A stretch of DNA of 64,000 bases, from positions 18,497,224 through 18,561,223 of the forward strand of contig CM044957.1 of the NCBI GenBank assembly GCA_024516035.1, given 5' to 3'. The stretch comes from Bactericera cockerelli (lineage: Eukaryota > Arthropoda > Insecta > Hemiptera > Triozidae). The position numbers and the translations under genes are program-made. Shown in pieces: positions 34,533 to 45,589 of this stretch (its first letter is position 1; the number at the start of each line of letters is the position of its first letter). The notes beneath the pieces were generated by a model. The model was not told where the DNA came from. It saw nothing but the letters and a program-made list of their open reading frames with translations, and made no database searches.

Positions 34533-37500
34533 TTACTCAGCATTTGCAATTGAACTCGGTGTCTTCACATGATTGTTATTATCGCCATTGGTCAGAATAT
34601 TCTTTGGGGACTCGCATAGCTCTTTCTTGCTATCACACAATTTTTCTGTTTTGTCGGCTGAAAAGTCGACCTTTTTCACTTCAGTAAGAGATTTTTTAAC
34701 AATATTTTCAGAATTAGTTGTTGTTTTAGTTGTACTTACAGTGCTTGTTGTGTTAGTAGTGCAGACTGCTGCAGCTTTAGTACTAGGAATAGAGTTGGAT
34801 GTTGTTGTGCTATTGGTTTGTGAAGACGACACAACTGGAGTTACTTTAGGCTCTATACTTTCCCTGTTTGATTCTTTCGTTGAATCTTTCTTAGTGTCAT
34901 TTACCTTGGTTGAAGTCGTTACTGATGGTGTCGTCACTAGCGAGAGAGGCTGTTGTGATGTAACACTAACAGCTGAAGAAACAGAGGCCACGGATGATAC
35001 AGGAGGTAAAGAAGATGGGGAATACGACTTGCTAGACGTCGAGCTACTAGCAATCATATTGGCGGGTGAGAAGATACTATTTATACTGGTAGGGGATTTG
35101 TCTTTCCCACTGGGCGATGCAGACTTTACAGGAGAAAATGATTTATTTACAGAGGACACTGCTTTTGAATTGGAAATGCTGTTGAGCGGAATATAAGACT
35201 TAATGGAAGGAGGAAGATGATGGTTAGAAGTGGTGGGAGACACAGATATAGAGGATGGGAGGTTGGAGAGGGAATAATTGTGATTGGGTGAAGACCTTGG
35301 GAGTTCACTGGAGGAGGAGAGAGGGGAGGATCTGCTAGCAGGGGACCGCGGGGAGGAGCTACCTGAGGTCTTCTTGTCGTTCTGAGAAGGAAGATGGTGG
35401 TTAAACAGAGTCGAAATGGACGGAGGCAACGAGGAATGAAATGCAGGATTTTGTTGATACAGGGCGGTCATGGCTTTCAGGAAGTCAGGATGAGAGTTGG
35501 GAAGCAAAGGATTGGTGTCGGGGGAGTACGGCAGGAACCCTGGGTAGAAGAAGCTCGGATGAAGAAAAGGGTTGGGACGAGGGTACTTGTGTTTGTCACT
35601 TGAGAGATGGGAGGGTGAGGAAGGAGAGGATATGTAAGTGGGGGAATCCGATTTGGACGAGGCGGTGGAGGATACAGGTACGATAGGACTGAGCGTGCGC
35701 GGGTCCACTTTGGTCACCATCGCGTTGGTCGGGCGAGGTTTCGGCGTCTCCAGGGTGGGTGCTGCCTTGGACATCGTGGTCGGCGGACTAGGACTGCTGA
35801 ATTTTGTGTTCCGAGACTTGAAGATTTTAGACACCGTCTCCTGAGGTTTCAGCGGGTCGCAGCTCCCCACGGAGACCTTGCTCCGCGAGACAGTGGGGTT
35901 CCACGGCTGTACGCCTGTCTTGAGAGTTTTGTAGCGGGGCTGGGAGGGGCCGCGGGGGCGGGAGGCCCGGGGGGTGTAGGCCGCAGGGGGGGAGGGGCTG
36001 GGCCTCAGGCTGGGCGAGGCTCGGGTCTCCTGTACCATGGGATAGACAAAGGCGCGGTTACTCACTACCGCACTGTTTACTGAAGATGTGCCTGCCAAAC
36101 TCCTAGTTGCTCCCGGAGTATTTCCTGCCACAGTATTAATCCCTGCTAGTGAGGTATTTACTCCAACTATAACATTTCCACTGGCAGATGTACTCCCACC
36201 CACAGAATGCATTCCTCCTGTGGAACTATTTCCTGCCAGGGTACCAATGCCTGCCATTGTATGTATTCCTGTTACTGAATTATTGGCTCCCATCGACGAA
36301 CTCACCCCCACAGAGGTATTTACTCCTACCATATTATTCCCACCTACTGAGCTATTTATTCCAATAGTATTCCCTGAGGTACTTACTCCTACAGAATTAC
36401 TTCTAGGCACTAAAAAATTTCCGAGTAAATTATTCCCAGCTGAAGAAGAATTTACTATCATATTATTCCCAGCTTGTGAAGTGTTTACCACAGAATAATT
36501 CACGGGTGTAGAAGTATTTACTGTGACACAAGTGTTTACCACAGCATTATTCCCGCTTAGTGAAACATTCCCCATATTATTCCATGTCACTGAAGTACTC
36601 ACTCCTGCGGTATTGCTACCTGCTTGTAATGTTTTACCTCCAGTATTACTTCCTAATGAATTAATTCCACCGACAGTATAAAATCCCAATGAATTATTCA
36701 CCGTTCCAATAGCATTTCCTGTTTGTAAGGCTTTCACTCCAACACTAGTTCCCACTATATGACTTCCTACACCCGACTGACCCAAAGCCACAGCATTCAC
36801 AGTAATTTCATATTTAGACCCTTGACTTGACATTTTACTTTCAAGGGGCACATAACTTGGTCTTGGCATTAAACTAGCAATTGTAGTTGTGGTGGCTAAA
36901 AAGTTGTTGAGCTGAGCTGGTGTAATAGGTGACAAATGATTGCCTACGGATATGCTAGATAAAGTGTTCACAGGGGCGAATGGTTTAGCTTGTGAGGTGA
37001 GGTTTAGCAGGCTGGATTGTGATGTAATGGGCGTGGCACTCATTTCTCCGTTGTCATTTATCTTGAGCTCAACCTCCTTCCACTCATTGCTCTGCAGAGG
37101 TCGGTTCACAGAGAAAGTTCTATTGTTGAGTGCATGACAGGAGATGTCTCTTTTCACTGGAGCACTCGGGTTGGTAACAATGCCAGGTTCATCTCCACTA
37201 GACTTCACACTGCAGTCAGGTACAGGGGCATTCTCTGAAGACACTTCTTCACTCAGCTTCAAACGTTTGCTATTCTCTTCTTCTTCTTTATCACAAATCC
37301 GTTTGATTTTTGTCTCCAATATTCGATAGCCAAGGTACATAGGAGTTTGCTGAAAATAAAGATTGATCTTGGTCATAAATTGCTAAAGGTTGGGTAGGTG
37401 CTAAAGTGGTGTTAGGACTGATACAAGGAGTAAAAAACCAGATTTCAACCACTTTTGCCCAATTCGCGCTCAATGTTGTTTAAACCATGCGTTTTAATGG

Positions 37501-40500
37501 AAACATATTTCAAGCTTACTTATAATTTGTGGTCATTTAAGACCAAATAGCCTTCTTGTTTAAGATTTGTTATTTTGGTGGTTCATATCACAACTGTAAG
37601 ATGAAATAAATACTAAGGGTTGACCTATGAAACATGATTAAATATCTAGGATTTGGTAATCTAAGCCACTATCACTTAACAGCTGTGATTGATTGAAATT
37701 CCCACTAGAGGGCCTGTTAAGGGCAAAACAGAATTGGATTAATCCTGTTTTGGATTGGATTAACTATGTCGTTTCATCATTCAGACCTTTGTCATTATTG
37801 TCTTATCTAGAGGGCAAAGTTTTATGTAACTTGACAGTCTTAATTAAAACAAATTATAGGTACATATTGAAGTCTCTCTGAATCACAAGTAACATTTTCT
37901 AATAGAACAAAATAATATCATTAATTCTCCCTATATTTATCTCGTCACTAAGGGCTGAATTATGAAACAGTATTAGATTTAATCGAAGTGGACACTATCA
38001 CTTAACTCAGGCTACAGTGCGCTGTGATTGGTTGAAAATCTCACTAGAGGGCTAGTTAAGGGATAGAGTCCACATAGATTTAATCTAATTCTATTTCATA
38101 ATTCGTCACTACGTGAGATAACTTACCTTCTTCCACTGATAGATGTAGGCCAGTGAGATAACTTACCTTCTTCCACTGATAGATGTAGGCCAGTGAGATG
38201 ACTTACCTTCTTCCACTGATAGTGAGATGACTTACCTTCTTCCACTGATAGATGTAGGCCAGTGAGATGACTTACCTTCTTCCACTGATAGATGTAGGCC
38301 AGTGAGATGACTTACCTTCTTCCACTGATAGATGTAGGCCAGTGAGATAACTTACCTTCTTCCACTGATAGATGTAGGCCAGTGAGATAACTTACCTTCT
38401 TCCACTGATAGATGTAGGCCAGTGAGATAACTTACCTTCTTCCACTGATAGATGTAGGCCACATCCATGACGGACATGCTGCCGGTGAGGGGCTCATTGT
38501 TGCACACCAATTCCACGCAGTGCTTGTTGGAGAGGTTGAACTTGCTGCGCAGGAATTTGTCGAGGATGGAGACAGGGGCTGATGCTTTACACCGCAGATA
38601 TCGTCGACCATAGATGGCCTGTGAAATAAGAATATAATAATAATAATGCTTTTTCTTTGTGTTATTATGTCACAATTTTAGTGGGTAGCGCAGAATCATA
38701 GGACTTTACCACTTTAATTTACAATATCTTGTATATTTTTGCCTATGATTCACATCTTCACAGTAGCTGCTTCACATCAAAGCAGCTACTCATTTTTCCT
38801 CAAGAGGTATGAGTGGACCCCGAACATCCAAGTACAGAGCAGAAAAATTCCTACACCGCTGGGGATTGAACCCAGGTCACCATGTGTGCAATGCCTAGCG
38901 CGCTAACTCACTCTGCCACAGTGACTTATATTTGATGTTACAGAACAAGGACGAGCATAAAAACGTTCACACGAGTTCGCAGAGGTTCACTTCGAGTTTC
39001 AATATAAATAAGCTGATAACATGGCAAGTTGAGTTAATTGTGGTTCAAAATGGAGTAAACTCATGCACATACCTTATTGTTTATTATATTGACAATAAAC
39101 ATTAAACAATATGCACAAACCTTATTGATATCATCTGCACTATTAGCTAGATATTCAAGCGTAATGCTGATATTCTCGTCCGGTAGAATGATTTCTGAAC
39201 TCTCCGTAATAATTCCTTTTTCCTCTCCAGTGAGGTTGAGTGAGCTCTCTGGAAGTGTGGAGGAGAAAAACAGCTGACGCCTCTGCATTTCTCCTGCAGA
39301 CAGCAAATAAATGTTTGTTAAGAGATTTAATAAACACAACAAGTTTTGAATTCATAAAAGTAATGAAATGACAACCAAGCTCTGTCTACTTTCTGTTTGT
39401 TTCACATACTTATCATCAGGTATCAATCGGTATCAAATTGGGTACTTTTCTTGTTTCTTTTTAAATTATTTCCCTGAAAGTTGATGAGCATTCTTATAGA
39501 ACAGGACTTTTAAATTCATACAATTTCAATTGTAAAATGTTTGAGTACACAAATTGCCCCAGCTATGACTTAAATATTTGAATTACCAGGATTATTAGTA
39601 TTTTTAATGGCAAATTCTCACACTTTTATGATTCTTACATACACTTGCCAGCACAGTTATCTGCCCATATGAAGTTTTTTTCTTCATGTAAGTCCGATTT
39701 TTGTCCATGTATTTGCATATCACCATGGGTGCAATGGCTAGCGCGCTAACTCACTCGGCCATGGTGACTGAAGTGCACCGATAAAAAATGAAAATCACCC
39801 TCAAAAGCAAAACAGGGAGAGGGTGAAAACCATTGAAAAGTTAGAATAATATATGAAAAAATGTTTTTTAAATTTATTTATTGCCAATGGTGAGTTTCTA
39901 CCCCAGGGTCCAGGGTATAGGCCTACATTTTGTTCACACACTTAGAGTTGAATTTTTTAATTTTAACTTTTTTAGGGTTCTAGAGGAGATTTTTATTTTT
40001 TTATTATGGACTACTCTAATAATGATGTTTGGGCTTTTCTTGTTCAGAGTAAATAGGTATACATACTCTTAGGTATCTATCAAAACCATCTTTCTCAAAA
40101 AAATATATTTGAAATAGTGTTAATTTAGCACAATGAAATACATGGGACTTTTTAATATTGAAAAACAGAAAATAGGCAGATAATTATGCATGTATTTAAA
40201 AAATTGAAGACAATAAATTATCAATTTTCTCAGCAGTAAATACAAACATAGAATATTTTTCTTATTATTATTATTAAGAATACTTACTTTCATAAAGCCC
40301 TGGTATGAGTTTGTACACCACATTTTGCAACCTTTGGTCTGAACGGATGTTTTGCAGAGGTTTGGTTTTATATACAAGAACATCACAGATAGGGCAATAC
40401 TTGTGCCTTTTCAGATACTTGACAATACAAGATTTGCAAACTGAAAATAAAAGAGATAGGTAAATTAATGCTGAACACTTTTGACTGATTTATATTATTA

Positions 40501-41370
40501 TAAAATTATTCAGCATTATTTACAAAACTATCAACATAATAAAGATGTAATAACATACCATTAATAACATTAGATATTTACAAAGCAAGCTCATACATAA
40601 AATAAAATTAAGGTAAAGATCATAACAATAATAGCACAATTGTTTTGTTTAATAGTGCATCTATTTCTGAGATTTTTTGGATGGCTGTACATAAATGTGA
40701 TTTTATTTTAAGGCCAATAAAATCTAATAATTTCTTGTCCAAATTGGGGCTAATTGAAACTATGTGACAATATCTAATCTTTTCACTTACTATACAATTA
40801 TTTCTCTAGGATTTTTTAAAGACAGGTTGCTTTTAAATTTAAAAGTCAAGTGCAACTTAGATAATCAATAAATTCCTATTGCATATTTATTGCCTGTCAC
40901 ATTTATTTATACTCATTTAATAGAAATTTTGATATTTTAGGGAGCTTCAACCATATCAAGGAAATTAAATACATAGATATTGATGTAAAGTTTAAATCCT
41001 TGATCAATGCAATATTCATTGAATATAATTGATCATGTAGAGGCTATGGATCAACAGGGGTTGATTCTCATGAAAAAATTGATATCTGTTTGGGCAGTGG
41101 TGTTGGTAACAGACAACCCTTCACAACTTACATTACCCCATTAATAGAAATGGGATGATGTAAGTTTTCTGACTTGAACTTGTGATCTCAATTTTGTCTG
41201 TTAATCTTGGCCTAAATGAAAAAATGTAATAACTTACAAGAATGAAGGCACTCTACAATGGTTGTGGCATCTATGTAATATCCTTTACATAACACACAGA
41301 TTAGAAATGGATTCAAATCTGTAACTTTCAATTTTTTGTTTGTAGAAATCATGTTTGAAGGTGTGTTGTC
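34533..41370 (-). CDS. Psc: Polycomb group RING finger protein, Psc/BMI1 type
   Basis: Five exons on the minus strand: 41,370-41,238 (ATG at 41,352), 40,440-40,288, 39,293-39,121, 38,618-38,436 and 37,349-34,533. All splice sites are GT-AG and phases match, giving 1,146 residues. The C3HC4 RING has all eight ligands (C19, C22, C35, H37, C40, C43, C54, C57), with [17 protein letters not shown] typical of PCGF4/2. The RAWUL domain (about 148-222) includes [11 protein letters not shown]. Residues after about 225 are Ser/Thr/Pro/Asn/Gly-rich, with Val-Gly-Asn-Ser repeats around 395-640, as expected for the long C-terminus of insect Psc/Su(z)2; vertebrate BMI1 ends near 326. It would act in PRC1 with a RING1 partner in H2A ubiquitination and chromatin compaction. 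The start exon opens at an acceptor, so a 5' noncoding exon is expected. Psc versus Su(z)2 was not resolved. Nine copies of the exon-4 donor lie in intron 4. Confidence 0.92.
37951..38103. mobile_element. Short non-autonomous DNA transposon with 8-bp direct repeats
   Basis: Flanking direct repeats CGTCACTA lie at 37,943-37,950 and 38,104-38,111. The ends are AGGGCTGAATTATGAAACAG and, inverted, AATTATGAAATAGAATTAG, so the right end appears to lack about seven terminal bases. An 8-bp duplication suggests a hAT-type element. A decayed relative lies at about 37,611-37,780. It abuts the splice-donor minisatellite in Psc intron 4. Confidence 0.65.
38112..38460 (-). repeat. 40-bp minisatellite carrying nine copies of the Psc exon-4 splice donor
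   Basis: Each unit, on the minus strand, holds the last 24 bases of the RAWUL exon (GCC TAC ATC TAT CAG TGG, then AAG AAG) and 16 bases of intron (GTAAGTTATCTCACTG, or GTAAGTCATC in some). The donors, as CTTAC on the plus strand, start at 38,122, 38,162, 38,202, 38,231, 38,271, 38,311, 38,351, 38,391 and 38,431. Spacing is 40 except one 29-base unit. The copy at 38,431 is contiguous with the exon and the only one that keeps the RAWUL frame. Confidence 0.95.
38776..38935 (-). repeat. tRNA-derived SINE in Psc intron 3
   Basis: On the minus strand it reads GTCACTGTGGCAGAGTGAGT, TAGCGCGCTAGGCATTG and ACCTGGGTTCAATCCCC, followed by a body shared with the copy at 28,890-29,036. Confidence 0.65.
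39720..39769 (-). repeat. tRNA-derived SINE head, short copy
   Basis: The head segment GTCACCATGGCCGAGTGAGT and TAGCGCGCTAGCCATTG is present in Psc intron 2. The B-box part is missing. Confidence 0.55.
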
Positions 41371-41935
41371 CTGAAATGAAATAATAAAATACATTTCAAA
41401 TTATTCATTAAAAACGTGAACCATACTAAGTTGTTAGAAAGCATATATCATTGGGCTTAATTTAATATGCTCTTTACTTCTGAATTTCATTCAATTACAA
41501 AACACTACAGTCCAACTTAAAGGATGGTTACTTTTTAGATTACTTCTGATAAATTTCTATTATTAGAAATTGTAGGTATGTAATGTGCTTGTTTTTGTAT
41601 TTAGAAGAAAAAAAATATTTTTGCTCCTATTTAATGTTTCTAGATGTTTCATAACCTCCTGAGCAACATTGGTTTTGTGTCTGTCTGTTGTAAAAAAAAA
41701 TATATTTTTGTTCCCATTTTATATTTCTGGATGTTTGATAACCTCCTGATCCTGAGCAACTTTGGTTTAGTGTCTGTCTGTCAGTGTCCATTTTTTGCAT
41801 TTCTTGCAACTTGTAAATCTCTGAATTGTATTGTAGATGATCTCATTTTATGATTCATCAACTTTGCACTGTAGTTTTTGGATACCTCTACCTTTCTACC
41901 AGGTATCCCTACAGTGAGGACTCTACATATCACCC
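41371..41935. other. Psc upstream/intronic DNA with a local duplication
   Basis: Between the first Psc coding exon and the Harbinger element. An imperfect tandem duplication lies at about 41,615-41,785: GATGTTTCATAACCTCCTGA, then TTTGTGTCTGTCTG, recurs about 90 bases on. No exon could be identified. Confidence 0.5.
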
Positions 41936-42336
41936 TTAGGGTGCGTTCATCAATCATTGTGTAAAATCGTTGTGTAACTACCCTGTGGGTAGTGTTACCC
42001 AAGGGGTAAAGTGAAATATTTACAAAATGGTGTTTATCAATTCCTTTTTATCTCCTGTGTAGATACCCAAGTCAAGTATGGGTGTGAAGTTAGCAATCCT
42101 TTATTTTCGATAAATTTTGTGCCTCACAGAGAAAAAAATATGTATTCTGATTAGCGGTAAATTTCAAATAATTTTTGAAATAATATTTCTGATTAATTAT
42201 TTTGTCGATTTTGACAGTTTTTCAAATTTTTTGTTAAAAGTGACTATTTTTTTCATTTTTATGATAATAATTTTCAATAGTGACAACCTATTTTACAGCA
42301 CTTCTGTCTGAAAAGGCAATCTTCTTTTGATTAAAA

Positions 42337-44561
42337 ATGAGTGAGTACCACCTATTATACTATTTTTATTTTAGATCCACCTACATATATTTATGTAAAA
42401 TCATAAGATTCATATCATTTGGAGGTATTTGTTTGTTAAATTAAATTAGCCATTTAACTATGTAATTGCTTGCATTTAACTATGTAATGTACATATGTCT
42501 GAAGTAGGTATCAGATATGCAACCAGGGCCAAGAACATACATACTTGATATCTATTGATAGTTATTGTTGATACATATTAATTTATAATCTGAAGAACTC
42601 TTCAGATTATATCTGATGGGCAAAGATACCTTCATGAAAATCTAATCTGGAAAATTTGTCTGGTTTAAAACATGTGTATCAATCTAGGCAAGTGCCTTTC
42701 CTATGAGACACTTTTCCAGTACCTACCTACCCAGTGAGAGCACATATTTAACCTCACTCTTACTGTACATTTCCAGATTTAGATGCCAAAAAGACAAGGT
42801 CCTGCAATTTTAGTAGAGCAGAGACCCAGCTCCTACTTCGTCTTTCACTAAAAAAAAAAAATATTCTTGAAAATAAAACTACTGACAGTGTGAACAACAG
42901 GATGAAAGAAAAAACATGGAAAGACATTGCCTCAGAGTTTAATGCCAGTTCAGGTAATTTTTATAATTAGTTATAAATTTCATTAGGTCCATTAAGATTT
43001 TTTTGTGGATAGGAGTACCTACATACAGTAGCTTTTTAGAGTTTAATGAACTACACTTTTGTGGTGAATCATTCAAAGGATTTTTTGTTAAACTTTTTAC
43101 TTTCCTTATCTTATAGAAAGGAAAGTAATGGAATCGACCAAATTTTTGATAGTGAGTTTTTCACATTTCTGGACGAATTATAGACTCAGGACACCAAAAA
43201 ATTTACCGGTATTTAAGGGGTGCCGCTGGGTCTAACTTTTTTATTACTCATCGTAGATAAGGGTTGTGACTTATCAAAAAACATGATTTTTCAGTGCTGA
43301 GCACGAATTTGATGATGATTTTTTGCTAACTATCACCGTTGAGTCACGAGTGGCGGATTTGGTGGAATTAGTGACTGACTTTTTTTGTGGGATGAGGAAA
43401 GTCGTGTGATGTTCACACCAGTTTATTTCAAAAGGAATTTAATTTTTTTGGCAGGACAATTCAAAAATCCCAATTTTTGATTTAAAAAATAATAATTGAA
43501 AAAGTAATTGATAATCATTATGATTAGTAGGTAGTTAGGTAGAGGATAAATTTTTATATTTTATTTTCAGCTGGTCCACCCAGAGATTGGAGTAGCCTCA
43601 AGGGCAAATATAATGATATCAAGAGGCAGATGAGGAAGAAGAAGAAGTCTCATATGCAGACAGGGGGGGACCACCTAGTCCACCCTCTCCAACAATGACA
43701 GAGGAGGAAAAGGAGCTGAAATTAGCCATAGCACTTAGTTGTGATGGATTGCAACCATCACAATTTGACTCTGATGCAAATTATGCACAAGGTAAGTACC
43801 TAGAATGAAAGTTGTTGTTGTTGTTGTTGTTGTTGTAGCGACGTTTCCCCTTTGAGCTATACATCAACATCCTAGTTGTCTCTTTATTTGTAAAAATCAT
43901 GGATCCAACAATATTTTTAGTGAACGGTTGGAATGCAAAACCAGAAAGTGTCTGGTTAATTTAGGAACAGAGTGTATATGGTTCCAGACATGAAAACATA
44001 ATTACTAGATATTTGAGGGATGAATGTTCAAATCTCATTTCTGAATGAGAAATAGTCATTTGAACCAATATCTTCTTCTTTTTCGCTCTTTTTGCAGGCT
44101 TTTCACTAGATCAAGTTGAGGAAATGGTTGTTGAGGAGCTTGTGGATGCAGATGACTGGAGCAGTTACTCCCCAAACTTGCTCAAGACTCCGCACCATCC
44201 ACTTCTTCAACCTGAAGCAGAGACAGCCCGTCTCCAACCTGAAGCAGAGACAGCCCCTCTCCAACCTGAAGCAGAAAGACCTCAAAGGCTGATAGGGAGC
44301 CCCCCTCCAAGGATTACTCCAGCTGAGAGTGAACCCGCGACCAGCCGGCGACGACCAGTTTTAAAAAGAAAAAGTAAAGCCTCAGCTAGTTCAAAGTTTG
44401 AAGAACTGGCAGAAAAGAAATTGTATACATACAAGCTAAAAGAAAGTACTGCGAAAATAAATAATATTATTGCTAAGTTAAATTTAAGAATTGCCGTGAC
44501 CAAGGCTAAAGATTATCTCCCTGCTGAAGAGATAAAGGAGCTAACCAATGAGGTAGATTAA
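42337..44561 (+). CDS. Harbinger-associated Myb/SANT-like protein, one frameshift
   Basis: Four exons: 42,337-42,340 (ATG plus one base), 42,777-42,953, 43,571-43,791 and 44,098-44,561, with GT-AG introns. Exon 2 encodes FSRAETQLLLRLSLKKK, ENKTTDSVNNRMKEKTW and KDIASEFNAS, and exon 3 WSSLKGKYNDIKRQMRKKKK. This is the Myb/SANT-like fold of the Harbinger accessory proteins, which help the transposase reach the nucleus and bind DNA. The exon-3 frame breaks at a run of seven G at about 43,662-43,668. With the present sequence it stops at TGA soon after; the frame one base over stays open (PPSPPSPTMTEEEKELKLA) and joins exon 4 in the right phase. Exon 4 has a repeat of LQPEAETA and a basic, helical C-terminus. 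It is either inactivated or a homopolymer base-call error. Confidence 0.78.
43093..43430 (+). repeat. Dispersed repeat ending AGGAAAGTCGTGTGATGTTC
   Basis: It starts near TTACTTTCCTTATCTTATAG and ends GAGGAAAGTCGTGTGATGTT plus CACACCAGTTTATTT, in intron 2 of the Harbinger Myb gene. Partial relatives occur at about 26,067-26,215, 27,190-27,290 (inverted), 51,171-51,600, 58,484-58,520 and 62,608-62,640. Confidence 0.6.
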
Positions 44562-44615
44562 ACTCATTCTAGCTTAGGAGAGGTCAATATCAACCGTTTG
44601 ACCTATTATATCCTA

Positions 44616-44822
44616 CAAGCGGGCTGTCGCCCGCTTTACGGGCCAAGGCATGGCCGTGAAAGCAAAAAATCCTTTTTCGCCAATGGCAGGTGTTGTAGTG
44701 GGAATTTCGAAAAATCCCGTCTTATTGCACATCTAGACTATAAGACAAAGCTACCTACCAAATTTGGGCTGTAGAGCGATGATCAGTCAGTGGTCAGTGT
44801 CTTTGACATTTATATATTAAGA
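44616..44822 (-). mobile_element. Non-autonomous Helitron-like element, copy 3
   Basis: Inverted relative to copies 1 and 2. It starts TCTTAATATATAAATGTC after an A and ends in the hairpin GCGGGCGACAGCCCGC plus TTG before T. It is inserted within the Harbinger element about 55 bases past the Myb stop codon, so it is younger than that element. Confidence 0.72.
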
Positions 44823-44859
44823 TAATGAGGAAATTATTGATTTTTTTTTCCTTTAAAAC

Positions 44860-45415
44860 CCAGCTATGATTACCTTTAATTGTTTCTCCTTTTTTGTTTT
44901 TACTTAAAGAATTGAACTTATTTTCCTAGATAACCTGACTGTGACTATCATTAAGTTTTTTGTTTTTTTATCCTGTAGTTAGAAAATTATTAAATTTATT
45001 TTCCTAGATAACCCTACTGTGATTTTCTTTAATTTTCTCCTTTTTTTGTTTTCACTTAAAGAATTAAACTACCTGTCCTAGATAACCAGACTGTGACTAT
45101 CTTTAATTTTTTCATTTTTGTTTTCCTTATCCTATAGTTAGAAAATTATTTTTCTAACTATAGGATAACCTGACTAATCAACTTTAAGTTTTCATTTTTG
45201 TTTTTCTTAACTTATAGTTAGGAAATTATTGAATTTATTTTAATAGATAACCTGACTGATTAACTTTAAGTTTTCATTTTTGTTTTTCTTAAATCTATCG
45301 TTGGGAAATTATTGAATTTATTTTCATAGATAACTGCAATCTCTTTGAATTTTCATTTTTGTTTTCTTATCTTATAGTTAGGAAAGTATTGAGTTTATTT
45401 TCCTATTTAAATTTA
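44860..45415. repeat. Imperfect tandem repeats (about 90-100 bp) between the Harbinger genes
   Basis: Around six imperfect units contain TAGATAACC(T)GACTGTGA, a TTT-rich stretch and TATAGTTAGAAAATTATT. A short palindrome (AGAAAATTATTTTTCT) lies near 45,140-45,155. They occupy the space between the convergent 3' ends. Confidence 0.7.
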
Positions 45416-45589
45416 AAATACATTTGTTTGTTTACTTACATAAAAAACATCTTGTCTTTTATTTTTAATAAAATACAGTAGAATAATTGAAATATTTTAA
45501 GAGAACACACAGTGGCGTGCTTCATTAAGCAACCTCATTTGAGGTGGAACAAAGTAGAATATGTATGAACAGTTATTATTATATATACA

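Noticed and set aside
34573..36498. Long plus-strand frames (207 and 136 codons) opposite the Psc last exon
   Set aside because: They are antisense shadows of the low-complexity Ser/Thr/Val-rich Psc C-terminus; no domain, splice or start context supports them.
38112..38460. Regular 40-bp repeats resembling a CRISPR array
   Set aside because: The units are contiguous without spacers and lie across an exon/intron junction of a eukaryotic gene; it is a minisatellite.
41212..41394. Reading the Psc RING exon as a stand-alone 60-residue protein
   Set aside because: The frame crosses the donor at 41,237; the RING motif is completed only by splicing to 40,440-40,288.
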